Shown: one piece after another, positions 35,435 through 48,935 of the stretch | Layout: each line of letters starts with the position of its first letter | Position numbering within the stretch: the first letter of the stretch is position 1 | Assembly: GCF_000150275.1 (NCBI RefSeq) | Contig: NW_002060947.1 | Location: 8,278,043-8,342,042, forward strand | Length of the DNA stretch: 64,000 nt | Reading direction: 5' to 3' | Source: Trichoplax adhaerens | Lineage: Eukaryota; Placozoa; Uniplacotomia; Trichoplacea; Trichoplacidae | The notes under the pieces: generated by a model | What the model saw: only the letters and a program-made list of their open reading frames with translations | Told to the model about the DNA's origin: nothing | Databases searched by the model: none | Position numbers and translations under genes: made by a program

Positions 35435-38400
35435 CTACAACAAGGTTGAAAGTAGCCGATAGCAAAATTAGTTCTCTCTCATAATTTTATTTTATTTTAA
35501 GATCCGATAGTACACTAATTTTAAATCACCTGTCTTAGCATCGCTAGCCTCATCTGGTGAAAGAATAAATGATGCTCCACATGTTACTGGTAATAGCGTT
35601 ACTAACTGGACATTGTCAATCAGTCGTAAAAATTTTGGATTGTTGGCAATATCTAATATTTGTGTAAAAGATGGACGTTCGATAGGATCTTGATTCCAAC
35701 AGCAACGCATTAACTCCAGGAGAGGTAATGGCGTTTCTCTTTTCTAAAAATAAAGTTGAAAATGAAAGTATGAGTTTTAATCCGATTTTAAAGGTTCTAT
35801 CACCTAAATAAAGATGCTAGTATTGAAAAGCAATCTGTAAGCTACTAAGCAATGCACATGATATAATATATTATTGGGAAAACTTCATATATTAACGAGA
35901 ATCTATAAATTTAATATATCACAAATAATTATTAGACAGTTATTTAAAATATTTAGCGTTACGTGTATCACTAGGAAAATTTCCGGTATTAACAATCCAT
36001 AAATTTAATATATCAAATCATAGTAAGAAAGCGTATTTGTGTAATATTTATAGTTCCATATATCACTTGAAAAGCTTAATTTAGTAACAATAATCTATGA
36101 ATTTAATGTACTATGAATAATTATAATTAGAAGACATCCTTTCGGAGTAGAATATTTTTCGTAGATAGTTATTAAACTAAGCATCAGCCAAATTTAAGCA
36201 GTCTTACTGCTCGAGCATCAATAGTATGCTCATATACTATCGTATTATAAATAAATCATATCTTGGCAATATAAGGATTCTAAAGTAGCGTTCTTTAATT
36301 AATAAATAAATGATCGCATTTCATGTATTAATAGCACGAATAGTTAAGCAACTTTGAAATTCTGGATACAGTATTTTACTAGCATGGCAATGATGAATAT
36401 AAGCAGCCTACAAATACCTTGAAGTAGTAATATATATTGCCTTGTTTAGAAAGTCATGATCCTAAGGAGGGATATCTACTGTATTTAAAAATGCCTACCT
36501 GACGAGAATATTGCGGTCTTTTTCCTTCAAGAATATATTCATTAACTTGAGGAGTTGGAATTTCTTCAAATGGCTGCTTTAATGTCAATAACTCATACAT
36601 AAACATGCCAAAGGAAAAAGAATCAATCTGGCAATTAAAGAAGTAATTAATCAGTCGTATCAAATATAATTATTCACCTACTTCTATCATTATACTGTAC
36701 TGAAAATGGCCTCTATCTACTTAAATTGAAGTAACCCTTACCAGACAATTTTATAGGGTAGTGCGTTAAAATAAAATTTGAAATTGTTATCACACTATTC
36801 GAATTTGCACTGTACCTTTTCCGTGTAAACTTCTTCACCTCCATATTTAATAATTTCAGGTGCCATAAATCCTGGTGTTCCACTAAAGCCTTTTGTACCA
36901 GTTGGCAGCATAGATCGACTAATACCATAATCAGCGACTTTGACTGTGATTGATTCCAAAAATTCATCATTATTGGCGTCTTCTACCGATGGTATAGACC
37001 ATACTAAGACATTTTCTGATTTTAGATCGCGATAAATAATTTTCTGATGATGGAGATATTCCATAGCAGATGCAACCTACATACAAATCAAATGAGAGAA
37101 TAGAAGAAATCATGTGTAGCCTTTCTAATAGATACAAATCGGTTACAGCAAACGTCGAAAATAGTAGCTAGATACATTACAGAAGCAACAGTATTCTAGT
37201 TCGTATTGCTATTGCCATCATTAGTACGATTAATCTCTACCTGTGTAATTATATGCTTAGTTGTGAAGATATTTAGATAGCAACCATGCTTGCGATATTC
37301 CATGAGTAAGATATCTAAGCTGCCGTTAGGCGCCAAAGGTAATATTAGAGAGAGTGGATTTAAGCAAAATCCAACGATTGGCACAATATTGGAATGGCTA
37401 ACGGTGACCAAAATAGACATTTCCTGTCTTGCAGCTCTGTACGAAAACATATCAAATTTATTTCACCTACCTCTGATTACTATACTAATAAATCTTAATT
37501 GGATACTTATTCGATTTAGTACGATAATATATAGCTTAATTCTTCAAGAGAGCAATACAGCCTGCTAACCAATAGCAAATTGTACTTGTAAAAATAATAT
37601 TAGCAACAACCTAAAGACTAAAGTAGCATACCGATATGCATTGTAGGCAGAAGAGGTTGGATCAGCTGCTACAGCTTTACTAGCTGCCTCAATGATAGCT
37701 ATATCCACGGTATTAGCATTTTCGCTAATTCCCTGTTCAGTCATCATTTTAATAGCCACGGGTAATGGTTGTTCATCCAACTATGTAATTATAACAGAAA
37801 AGATAGTCAATTTTAGCTCTTCTATGCCCTTCAAGACATTAATTGTTTGCTATGGGTTACCGCTATTTCGAGCCTTAATCACCGCAAATTTAGATCATAA
37901 TCACAAAGAAATTAGATCTCACCTTTTCGTCATCATACAACTCTCCTTTAAAAACAGATCCAAAGGCTCCTTTGCCTAACAGATACTCTTTAGTGAGTAA
38001 ATCGGGACTAATCATTAAATTAGGAGCTAAATCATGGAATATCTAAGAATCAAAAGCACGTTCTAGCGTTAAATTTATCGAAAATAAACTGAAGCAATAG
38101 ATTCAAAACTATCGAATTGCACATCAAGTTGGTTTAATAGCTTTACCACATCTGGAACTGTAAATTTCATATCTAATACGCCATGGAAAGGACAACTCAT
38201 GTAGTCAATTTGGCTAGAGTAGAGAACACATTCTTCAAATATAAAGGCATGAATCCGAACGCTTTGATCTGAATCAGTTGTCGAAACAGATTGATTTCGA
38301 CTTTCTCGTGTTGGAATTAAATGATTAAGGCGTTCTTGTGAATGATTATCAGCACTATTTTCACTTAATTCGATCGATAATTGCCGATACTTATTTGTTG

Positions 38401-41400
38401 TATTCTTGATATCGTTTGCTATACATTTCAATGACAGAAAATGGCAATAAATAATCCTCGAAAATAGTCAAAGTCTGTAATGGTTAAATAGAGAAAGCAA
38501 GGATAGTACTTACCGTCCTCCTCTTGCTCTATGCGTATACGCGTATTAAATTTTGTCTCTGAAATATCTTCTGAAGACGATTCAGGATTCAAATAATCAC
38601 CTTGGGAATTGCACTTTGCTAGTATTTTACGACGTCGCGGTTGATTTTCCAACTTATCACAAAAGACTTCATCAGGCTTAGTAATTTCTTCAATGCTATC
38701 CGCTTCGTTATATTTACAGGATAAATCAGTCGATGAATCATACAGGCAATTACCGGTTGCGCTACTACTGGAATCGTGCGGCTCTTTCTTATTTGTAAAT
38801 CGTCGTATACGACCTAAATGTTTAAATCCAAATTCTCCTATGGTATGACTTCGTTTAATGGTGGTTACTTCATCATCATCGAATAGTTGTTGATTCTTTC
38901 CATCGCTACGATGATCATTTTGTTCCTCTTTTCGGCATTCGACTAATTCGATACAATATGGACAAGGTACTATACGTCGAATTAATGGATCGCCAGTAAT
39001 GGTCGTTAAACCTCGAGCACCCAATCCAGGATACCAATCTTCAAGTAATGTATCTAAATGCTCAATGCATAATGCATATAATCGATGTGTGCTGGTTTTA
39101 CCATTGCCAGCAATAGCATTTGTCTCATATAAATGATCGGAGAAATCATCCATACTTTCAGTAATACTAGCATAACGACCACAAGCTTGGACAGGATAGT
39201 AGGTTGGCACAGTATCGATATTATCGATAATGATCGCATCGCGTAGAAATTCGCAATCGTCTTGATCTTGTCGTGCTTCCTTTTGGAATAGTTCAATATT
39301 ATTTTTAGGTACATTATATCGTCCCATAGGTCGATCTGCCACTAATTTGGATGGGTGAGAACGATTGGTATTTAAATCAATTGAACTACCAACTGAATTA
39401 CCACGTAAAGGTGTGAATAATCCTTCATCGCTCATATCTTCCATAGAACCAGCAGTCGCATATTTACGCAATAATATCACAACATCGGGTACATATATTT
39501 CAATCATATATAACGGGCTAATATTAAGTTTACGCCAATGTGATGAACGAAATATACTAATATAATGCTCATGTTGCTTATTGGATAAACTTAATTTTCT
39601 AGTATTACTTGGTGTAGCTTGATATTTACGCTCACAAATGCGCAATAATTCAATGCCTTGACACATTAATCGTATACCATTTTGCCAAGCTGTCCAAACT
39701 GGATTGGCTACTTCATCAATTTTATGCATCCATTGATCATTTTCGTCCATGGCTTCCATATCGACATCATCAAATGTACAACAACATTTGGCTGCTTTAA
39801 TAAGATTTTCGTCAGCCATCATTCGCGATACTAATCGAGGCCAAAATCCACTTGGGCAATACGACATCAAATATTGTCGGCGTAACGATTTAAAGGAATC
39901 TGGTGGTCGACGAGTTTCGCTAATTTGTTGGCTATGGCCTAATAATTTCGTATTTGCTAATGAGAATAACTCGTTTCGACGACGTGAATCATTGCTACTA
40001 GAAACTGAGCAAGTACGATGATGTGATGTTGCTGATGAAGCATCCATATCGAAATGAGTTTTACCAAAAGAAAGGTGATTGCTATTTGTATCTGATGCTG
40101 CATACAATATTTCATTGGGTTCTTTATCAGGCAGCAGGGATGGTATTAACAGACGGGAATTATCAATTACTAAGGCTACCTCAAATTTACTCAGAAGACT
40201 AATATATTGATAGCGTAAAGATGAAGGAAAGTTATCATTACGAAAGATTTGTTCCATATCAGTAATCATCATAATACCTAAAAGTCAAGCAGTAGTAGAT
40301 TTAGGGTTATTTGTAGCCTAGTAATTTGGCAAATCCTAGAGACCTGGAGAGACTATACTCTGCAGGATCTCTGGCAACGGCCAATCATGAGTAAAACTGA
40401 AAGCGGATTTAGATTGGAAATTACTTATAGCCTGACGATTTGCAAATACCTAGAGCCCCCTAGAGAGACCAGTCTCTTTAGAGTCTCTAACAATACTTCA
40501 TGATAAATAAAAGCTATTCCTATTTTGCTAGTATCCTTACCGTCTTTAACAAATGGATTAACTGCATGGATAGTTACAACATGGGCTAACATATCGCATA
40601 ACCATTGCGGATCAATAAAGTACAGATCGCATAATGCCGGATCATCGTAATGGAGTAGAATGCCTATAAAATAGTCGATATGAGTATTACTTCAGTGCGA
40701 TGTTAAATGGAATAAGCAAGTAAATGACTACTATAAACAGTTAAGCTGAAGAATATGGCTAATATGAGCATGGAATAGGGATAGTACCATTATCGTGCAG
40801 AAATTTGGTGGCTTGACGAAGTTCTTCCATATCACGAAATTTTATACCTTGTGGCAATAATTCTTCCTCGACTTTAGCTCTACATTAGATAATATATTTA
40901 TGACGATAAGAACATCAAAAATTTTTATATAGTAAGCGGTTAATGATGGGTTGCCAGTGGATAACTTGCATCTAACTCCTCTAATAGATCTCAGTAGATA
41001 CTGGTAGCCAAGGCTACATATCTGATTTTTTACTATCTTAATTTAGATTTACCTAAATTCGCTTGTTGTTAATACCGGCACTTTCATATCATAGCGATAG
41101 CTGACCGAAAGACGTTGCATGGCCTCTTCAAGGGCTAAATAGCTTGCAGGGATTAGCTGTTCCAATAATAGAGCATCTTTACAGCCTGCTTATTAAAAAC
41201 GTAATGAATAACGTTATTAAATCTATATCTACGTAATTAATACACAATTGTATAGTCGTAGTACAACCAATTGGAAATATCTTCATATGTACGCGTATAA
41301 TGAATACGAAGGTAGTGCTACTGCCCTATTAAGATGCGTTGCTATAGACTAACATAACGCTAAATAGATTAATTTATATTTAAAGATAAAATATATATAT

Positions 41401-44400
41401 AATGTGTATTTTTATGCTGCAATGAATTGGATGCAAGGAGTTAGATAGTACTTTAATGCTTACTTAGTTTAATAAAGATGTGCTATTACGTTAAAAATAA
41501 ATGCGTAGAACTTTCACTTTGACTGTAAACATTTTGAAAGGGAAAATATTGATCTTAAACTCGATATTACGAATAATTAATTAAGGAATTAGAATTAGGA
41601 AGTCTATAAATTATACCACCAACAACCATAGCGATGGATGTATAGAAATTATACCAACCTGATACTCTTAAATTGTAAGCAGTATCATATATCAGTGTCC
41701 TCAATCCCTTAATTCCATAGCCAGTTTTGCAGCTTACTTCCGTCATATTGATGACTTGAGGTAAACCAACTTCCCTTGCATTATTAATACCTCCAAATTG
41801 ACCACTGGTATATTTCTTACGAATAAGTATGCGGTATCTTGGTAAATCGTTTTGTCGTTGCTCATGAGTTAATAAATCGAAATGGGTTCCAACAATCAAT
41901 ACCGGAGAATCAGGAGCTCTAGCCTAAATGAAAACCGGAAAGAAGCTAGTTTTAAGGATCGATTATCCGGGACTTCGACAGTAGAAACTTCCATTGATAG
42001 TGATAGGTTAGTGATTACAAGAGTTCTAGCTAAAGTTCTTATAGGCATATAGGATTGGGCAACTTACTTGAATATTAACCAACCAAGACTCCATGGCATC
42101 TATGCCTTTTTCACCATCCGTCATTTTCCATACCAGGATATACAAAGAACGCCGGGACAGGAAACACTGATGAGTAGCATAGTACTCTTTCTTTATAATT
42201 TAAAAATATAAGGATATTATTACAAAATAGAGAGATAATTTAGTCATACATAAATTGAATTGTAGCATCAATTTGATCCGATATATTAGGATATCAGGAA
42301 GAATTTTACCTGCCCTCCAAAATCCCAAGTGCTGAATTTGATTTCTGGTAAACTTCCAAATTTGTAAAAGGAAGTTTTGCGATTGCAGACCCATTCGCCA
42401 ACATCAACACCAACAGTAGAGATTGATAGACGCTTTCGCAAGAATTTTTTCTGCTTGTGAACTTCTCTTTGGTTATTGCTGGATAAGCGATTTACCCAAT
42501 CAGATTGATTTGCTTTCGACGACTTTTTGGAGCCATATTTAATGCGTTGCAATAAGGAAGTTTTACCAATATTTTGTAAGCCGACAAACATTAATTTCAT
42601 TCTTCGATATGGTTTTGATCTGAAAGATTGGATTCAATTTATTACAAACTTAATGGAATACAGATAATAACTACTCTTTATAACTGAGGTAGTTTGCTTG
42701 AAGGAGTTCTACTAATATGGAGTACTAGCGAATTTATCAGCATCGATATGTAACGTCTAGATCGCTCATGGTGTTCTCATCATGGAAAGTAAAAGTAAAC
42801 TAATCTTACAATCTTTGCTATTAAATACTTATTTGCTACCGTAGCAAGAGATATATATCCTTTTTGCGCTTCTCGCTAGGCTAGTTATAATTATAATAGA
42901 TAAAGATTAAATTTTTCTAGTAATGAAGCATAAAAACTTTTCCTATAAAATCTACATAAACTTGATTTTCACTGATGTTGAAGGCACAAGGCAGAAATAT
43001 TAGTCTACTAAAGGTTCAGATAAAGTAAAAGGTCACCTAGCTTTGTATATTAATCACGTAAAAATATAGATGGCTTAAATTTCTTCATCTGTTAAATATA
43101 TAAAGCAGAAGTACTAGTCAATTGGATTGGGGAATGACCACTGTTGCCAGTCAATCCTAGTATACGACTATATTCTAAATGTTAGAATTAAATGTCTAAT
43201 CCTTATGCCTGTAGAAATCAGAACCTGACAGAACTTATCCATCCGACATCGATAGCGCAACTATTTTATGCAACATATTTATTGCAGCAACGTTCTAAAT
43301 ACTTCAATGCTCGTTTTAATCTTCAAACTTATAGGAATAAGAATCTAATCAAAAATTACTCATTCCAACGGAGATCGATGCATTTGCTCTAAAGGACCAA
43401 CTCTATTTGCTACGGAATGTACACTAAATGCAATGTTATAGTTATAGCAAGCTAGCGACGAGATAGACCAGAAACGAATGCTAACTTTGGTTTCACTATA
43501 GCAATAAGTTTCAAGGTGATTGAGATCGAATAGTATAAAGTTATCAAATGTAAATCGACTCACTTCTGTAAGCGGGATAATAGGTAACCAGTAATCACTT
43601 TCGCTTTCTTCTGCTCCATAATGGATGGTGGTGGATCATGAAGGCGCAATCCGTCCATGGATAATTCCCACAATTTAGTTAATAAACCCATCTCAGGTGG
43701 TAATGAAACGATGCTGATGTTACTGCTTAAATTTAACGAACCCAAATTCGACAGATAGGGAATACCTTTAGGTACGAATTTTAAGTTATTGTTGGATATA
43801 TCTAAACTTTTTAAACTAGGATAAATCGTTTTAACAAATTCCTTGCTGGTATCGCCAATTAAATCTTCGTGAAATCGTTTTAACGTTTCTTCATTTTTAT
43901 CCGGTACATCCTCTAGCAATAAATCTAAATCACTTAATTGATTGCATGATACATCTAATGTTTTCAACTGGATTAAGCAATCATGACGACGATGGCGACA
44001 TATAAAATTATGGACCCATGATGATGCCACATTATAAGGCTTACGGCGTGTTGATGCACGATAGCTGTAGCAAGAAACCAAAGATGGTGGCGAAGGAGCT
44101 GCTGGCCCTGGATTTTTATCACGCTCATTGCCAATATGATTATGCGATAAATCTAACAACTTTAAAGCTGCTGGCATCATGGCTGGAATGGGCATTAGAC
44201 TGAGGTAATTATAACTGATGATTAATTGAGATAAATTGGGTGCTAAACATGCTAATGCTTCTGGTATTTCACTTAATTGATTGTGAGCTATATTCAAGAT
44301 AAATAATCGTGATTCAGCAGAGTCTAATATCCTTTCGTTTTCATTTTCTACATTTGTTACTCGTTCACTGAGTAAGTCAGCACGACGGCTACGTGTTATA

Positions 44401-47400
44401 ACTGGCGTTAATTCACCACTACTTTGCGATGCAGAATCGCCACCATGATCTAAATCTAAGACCATTTGAACTGATTTTTGACCATCTTCTGATTCAATGG
44501 CAATACGAATATTACTAACACTGGTATTTTTGCTTATTTTACTAACATTTGTGCTGCTATTTTCATGGGATGCTTGCTGTTGATTATCATCACCGAGAGA
44601 AATGCTATCTTGCTTAGACACAGATTTGCTATCTTGTCCTATGCTATTATTGCTCGTATCATTATCATCGAGAGAAAGTTGGCTTTTGGTTTCTGCTAAT
44701 AATTCATCTTCTTCGTCCAATGCCTCACTACAACTTCTTTCACGATCCTCATGATTCGATGGTCTATAATAGGACATATTGGATTGATTGTTAGAGTTGC
44801 CTACTGGTAATTCACGTAATAAATTGGATGAGACATTTAACACTCTTAATTGTGGTGCGATCCAAATGTTGTAAGGCAATTCTTTAATCTTATTGTTAGA
44901 AATATTTAATGCTTTTAACTTGGGTAAATGAAAGATCCATGTGGATAAACTTTGTAAGCAATTGTTAGCTAGCATTAAATCTTCAAGACGAGAATATTTA
45001 AAGATATTTTCTTGTTGGTAGAGATCATCCCCTTCTAATACTAAATCACTTATAAAATTGTTATTTAAATTTAATATCCTCAAGGATCGCAATTGTAAGG
45101 CAACCATTGGAAAATGTTTTAAATGATTCGATGATAAATCTAATTTGGTAATAGTATTTAACATCATATCTGCTGCTGATGATGGGTTTAAGCAATTTGA
45201 TGCTGCTATAAGCCATCCCTGATGAACATACGGTAAGCGTAATCCATGCCAATCTATAGAAACCGGTGTTTGAGGATAGGAGTGAAGTAAATCGTCGTAG
45301 CTGCTAAAATCGAATCGAGTCTTGTTTGCCACTACTTTATATTCACGATCAATTTGTACACCATGATGAACAAGGAAAATGGAGACAATTTCGGCGTGAT
45401 CATTATCGATTGCATGGTGGAGGCATGTATGGTCTACATCTTTCACGTTATGATGGAGTAATAAGGAAATAATATCTTTATTGCCTTTATCGCATGCTAA
45501 CGACAACGGTGATACTATCAATTTGGCATTTTTCATTGAAAAATCTTGTCTTAACGAATGGCGACGAGCATGTGGACTGGATAAAACTCGATTGTTGGGG
45601 CTAGTTTTGTTATTATTCATTGGTCTTGGAGATAATCCTGATGTTACTGATAGATTATTGCGATTGCCGTTGATATTGCTAACGTTATCCGTATCCACTT
45701 GCAAGATTGCATTAATGTTGGCTCCAGCATCGAGTAGAACTTTGACTGTATCCACATTGCCGTTATTCACGGCTTCATGCAATGGTGTAGAGCCAGTATT
45801 AGACCGAATTTCAAGAGTTGAAATGTGAGAATCGTCATCAGTGAATCCTTTGGCATTTAAACTACGTTGAGATTCATTTTTCGTTTCTTGTTTCCCACTG
45901 CCTTTAATGGATGTGATAAGTAACTTGACAGCTTCCGCTTGGCCAGCAAGAGCAGCAAGGTGTAAGGCAGTCATTCCTACGCCATTGGGAGTATTGATGT
46001 TAATTTTCCATCTTTTAAGGGCAGGTTGATCTATAGAATATGTATCGAAAGAAGGACATGAGCAACTTGCTAAATGAGCTCAAACTAGACATGTCATATC
46101 ACTCAAGGTTGCAGAGGATTAATCTTTGTCAGCATGATACTCGATTTGATCGCAATTTACGCGACTTGGATGTGAAATTCTAAAACAAATCAATTGGGTA
46201 AATGTATTGCAGAATTAAGCGGTTGTTAAATGAGGGCAATAATTAGATCTAGTATCGACAAATGAGTACAGTGGTCAATCTTTACGAGCAAGATTCTGGA
46301 TTTGATCAAGGTTGGAATCTCGGTATGACTCGCCTTTTAATCAAAGTTAAAGTAGCTGCAAGCAAAAGTCTATACAAGGAGTTGTGAAAGACAATCTAGT
46401 TAAACCTAATTCTGCATAAAATAAGCAATTGTCGAATCAGCATAAACTAGATCTACAGTCAGCGATGGCTACGATAATCTACGGCGTTTACATAAGCTTT
46501 ATAGATATGGAGAGAATCATCAAAGTCTTTTAGGATATATACAAACCTGTCGGAGTTACTACTTCTATCCTGTCTACTTCTAAAATATTGATAATGGCTT
46601 CATCGTTGCTGTAAGATTTAAACTCGTAGCGAAAATTTAATAGTGTATTAATGACATCAATATGACCATGAGAGGCAGCTAAATGTAATGGAGTGTTGCC
46701 ATCTTTGCTTTGAAATGTAATTAAATGTGGAAACCAGTGCAGTAATAGTGCCGCAATTTCGGTAAAACCGCGGTCGCAAGCCATATGTAATGGAGAGAGT
46801 CCGGTATGATTATGGATTGCTCCAATGGCACCATGTTGCAACAGAGTCTCAACGATGCTTTTATTGCCAGATTGAATAGCTCTACAATTTGAAATATAGA
46901 TCATGATGGTCATGATAGGTTCATTTTATGAAAATTAAGCGCTTCATTTTCGAAATTTTTCGAAACATAAGTCGATTTGGCAATTTTAGCGAGGTAACTG
47001 TCAATTCAAAATTTTAAACTTTTCATATTGCTTCTATCCCTACATTGCGTTGTTAAATACTAATTAGTCAAACTAGGTTTAATTTGTGATAATGAGGAAC
47101 TGATGATCGCCTAAGTGATTGTAAAAATTTGTTCATCTTCCAATAGGCGATATGCCGAATTTTGCTATATAACAGTTGAATGGTTGAGGATATTTGTATC
47201 ATGATCGTTATTCTCTATCCATTTTATGAAATTTGTTAACGGCGGTATAATACGATGACTATTCTATCGCACATGCAAGTGATGATTTTATGAAATTTAC
47301 TCACTAATTATTAATTAAGAAATGTGTAATATATTTTACAGAAATATTTTCATCGAGCTTATTGGAATAAAGAATTGAAACGAACAATCCTTCTATTTAA

Positions 47401-48935
47401 CATAGTACAGATGACCAACCTATGTAACAGAGTGTAGCTATCATCATATGAAATATTGATCGTAGTTCTGTTGACAAAGTTGATATTTTTAAGAACACCC
47501 TGGGTATCACCTTTAGCACAAGCCTGGAATAAATCTATAATGAAATCAGAGCAAGAATAATCTTTCTATGTGGTTTGTTGTAAGCAATATTGATCTATTC
47601 ACAAAACTAATTTATGGCGAACTGAAAGAAAATGACCAAGCGATCATAATCAAAACTAGGCGGACGCACATGTATTACAATATATTTATAGTTAGAAATG
47701 GCTCGTAGTAATTAAGAGGATTAAAATTCTAAATTAGCTCTTTTAAAGTTACTTTTTCCTTGAACTAATCTAATTAATTCTATCGATAATTAGCTATTTG
47801 ATATTACCTCTCTCTCCTTTAGTTAGCTCTTGTGTCTCTCGTTTTACTAAAATCGGAGCATAATCATGATTAATATGTGCTACAACTTAAGTTGAAAGCA
47901 AACTAGATGATCCTAATTTCTTCCTACAGTCGATATAAAAGGAATAAATAATTCAACTTACAAGCAGTTTTTTTCAATATTTTCACACATTGATGATGAA
48001 GTTCTTGTTGTGCTAAATCTTGAGGTAATCTGCTTTTACTATCACTAATGTGAATCACGGCTCCGGCATCAAGTAATATTGTAACGCATCGATAATGGCC
48101 ACATTTAGCTGCATGATGCAATGGAGTCTAAAAGGATTCAAGATTAGCCAATTACCCATCATGAGGATCGAGATGGATTAGTTTAGGTAACACAATGTTA
48201 TAGTTTAGAATTTCGGCTACTACAGCCTTGACTTTGATATTAAATAGAAATTAAATTGCATGTTGTTCGATATTTCAATATTTATAAGGATTTTCTACTC
48301 TTGCTATAATAGTTTACGCGGCAAGTTTACAAGACTGATGAATTTATTGTATAAAAAGAGCAGAGGGAGATACAGAATGGATGGAAATTAAAAAATTTAG
48401 GTTTGAAGATCAAATTCTACAATGTCGCTATAGAGTATCATGATTGAAATTTTGGTCAAGGCAGCCTTTATGTCAAAAATGATAATTTTACGTAGGGGCA
48501 TGGAAGAATTTTACCCGCCATCTATAAGAATTAATCTGATATAAAACTAATTACGCTGTTCGTAATCAGTGTGGTATAAACTGCAGAACTTAAACCCTTT
48601 GCAAAATCATCTGAATAATCTTTTTAGTTTTATACCGGTTCTATCTCTATTAATAGCCTTACCGAACAGAAATCATCCGGATAAGATACGATATTAACTG
48701 GAAGGCCACGATTCACTAATTCTGTAAGACATCTTGCACTACCCATTTCAGCTGCTGTATGCAACGCAGTTCTACCTCTTTCGTCATGGCTGGATATGTT
48801 TGTCTTTTCTTGTTCATCTAATAGCTGTTGTAGTAATTCGATATTATCGTAGCGTGCTGCGATATGGAGTAATTCTCCAGGGAAGGAATCAACGCCGCTA
48901 TCGCGCTGATCTTCTTCCATATTACCTAGTTTCAT
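32829..48935 (-). CDS. LRRK1: LRRK1-like ROCO kinase (ankyrin-LRR-Roc-COR-kinase-WD40-like)
   Basis: Twenty-two exons on the minus strand (5' to 3'): 48935-48663, 48127-47962, 47534-47420, 46881-46547, 46030-43564, 42619-42310, 42190-42068, 41923-41659, 41186-41053, 40879-40788, 40663-40541, 40277-38514, 38418-38090, 38042-37923, 37780-37632, 37436-37241, 37076-36816, 36627-36499, 35743-35530, 35434-35319, 34551-33702, 33199-32829. They total 8,902 nt. Removing one extra base in exon 9 gives 2,967 codons including TGA. LRRK proteins are large cytoplasmic GTPase-kinases that signal at membranes and the cytoskeleton. Ankyrin repeats starting within the first 30 residues favour LRRK1 over LRRK2. 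The protein is some 950 residues longer than vertebrate LRRK1 because of acidic/polar inserts in the LRR and COR parts. The start ATG (MKLGNMEEDQ) could be replaced by the next Met at codon 6. Confidence 0.9.
35530..38042 (-). other. LRRK-like gene: protein kinase domain
   Basis: Exons 14-19 give, in order, the glycine loop GKGAFGSVF, the catalytic lysine in PVAIKMM, the alpha-C type RQEMSIL, IIYRDLKSENVL (Tyr-Arg-Asp in place of His-Arg-Asp), VADYGISR (Asp-Tyr-Gly in place of DFG), TPGFMAPEI, DSFSFGMFMYELLT and RCCWNQDPIERPSF. The YRD and DYG variants are characteristic of LRRK kinases and keep the catalytic aspartates, so activity is expected. Confidence 0.93.
35890..36130. repeat. Intronic ~95-bp tandem repeats in the LRRK-like gene
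   Basis: GAATCTATAAATTTAATATATCA (near 35900), CAATCCATAAATTTAATATATCA (near 35990) and ATAATCTATGAATTTAATGTAC (near 36090) are spaced at about 95 bp within the intron between exons 18 and 19. Confidence 0.6.
38090..41186 (-). other. LRRK-like gene: COR domain with a long insert
   Basis: COR-A motifs are LIPASYLALEEAM (exon 9), ATKFLHDNG (exon 10) and LLHYDDP..LCDLYFIDPQWLCDM (exon 11). Exon 12 (588 residues) has SLLSKFEVAL, RYQYISLL, FWPRLVSRMM, LDTLLEDWYPGLGARG and CPYCIELVEC, separated by long polar stretches. Exon 13 adds YMSCPFHG just before the kinase. The acceptor at 38419 is set by phase: the more upstream AG sites give an immediate stop. Confidence 0.85.
40310..40535. repeat. Intronic ~115-bp tandem duplication in the LRRK-like gene
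   Basis: Two related units, TAGCCTAGTAATTTGGCAAATCCTAGAGACC... and TAGCCTGACGATTTGCAAATACCTAGAGCCC..., fill the intron between exons 11 and 12. Both contain GAGAGAC...CTCTG..GATCTCT-like inverted sequence. Confidence 0.6.
41659..42619 (-). other. LRRK-like gene: Roc GTPase domain
   Basis: Exons 6-8 carry the P-loop GLQNIGKTSLL, switch II WDFGGQ, the YYATHQCFLSRRSLYILVW strand/helix typical of Roc, and the guanine-specificity-position motif GTHFD. The THFD form in place of N/TKxD is usual for LRRK proteins. A basic insert (KKFLRKRLS) lies between the P-loop and the WDFGGQ exon end. GTP binding is therefore plausible. Confidence 0.92.
43564..45250 (-). other. LRRK-like gene: leucine-rich repeats with a polar insert
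   Basis: In exon 5 repeats such as LDLSSNHLKHFP, LNLNNNFISDL, LMLANNCLQSLS, LNISNNKIKELP and LNVSSNLLRELP are followed by an insert of roughly 130 residues rich in Ser, Asp, Glu and Asn (about 44330-44760). LRRs then resume (LNIAHNQLSEIP, LIISYNYLSLMP, LDVSCNQLSDL, LDISNNNLKFVP, LNLSSNISIVSLP). The insert is probably disordered and a phosphorylation target; that is inference. Confidence 0.9.
45700..48935 (-). other. LRRK-like gene: ankyrin repeat region
   Basis: Repeats are seen in exon 1 (GELLHIAARYDNIELLQQLL; GRTALHTAAEMGSARCLTEL), exon 2 (TPLHHAAKCGHYRCVTILL), exon 4 (HTGLSPLHMACDRGFTEIAA; GNTPLHLAASHGHIDVINTL) and the start of exon 5 (GMTALHLAALAGQAEAVKLL; GSTPLHEAVNNGNVDTVKVL), plus weaker ones (LSLACDKGNKDIISLLL). 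These are roughly residues 10-490. Ankyrin repeats bind protein partners. The exon 3/4 junction (LLHR+AIQSGNK) runs through a repeat. Confidence 0.9.

Noticed and set aside
38428..38513. Read-through of LRRK-like exon 12 to a stop near 38428
   Set aside because: A GTAAGT donor at 38513 and a phase-matched acceptor at 38419 continue the protein into the next exon, which leads to the kinase.
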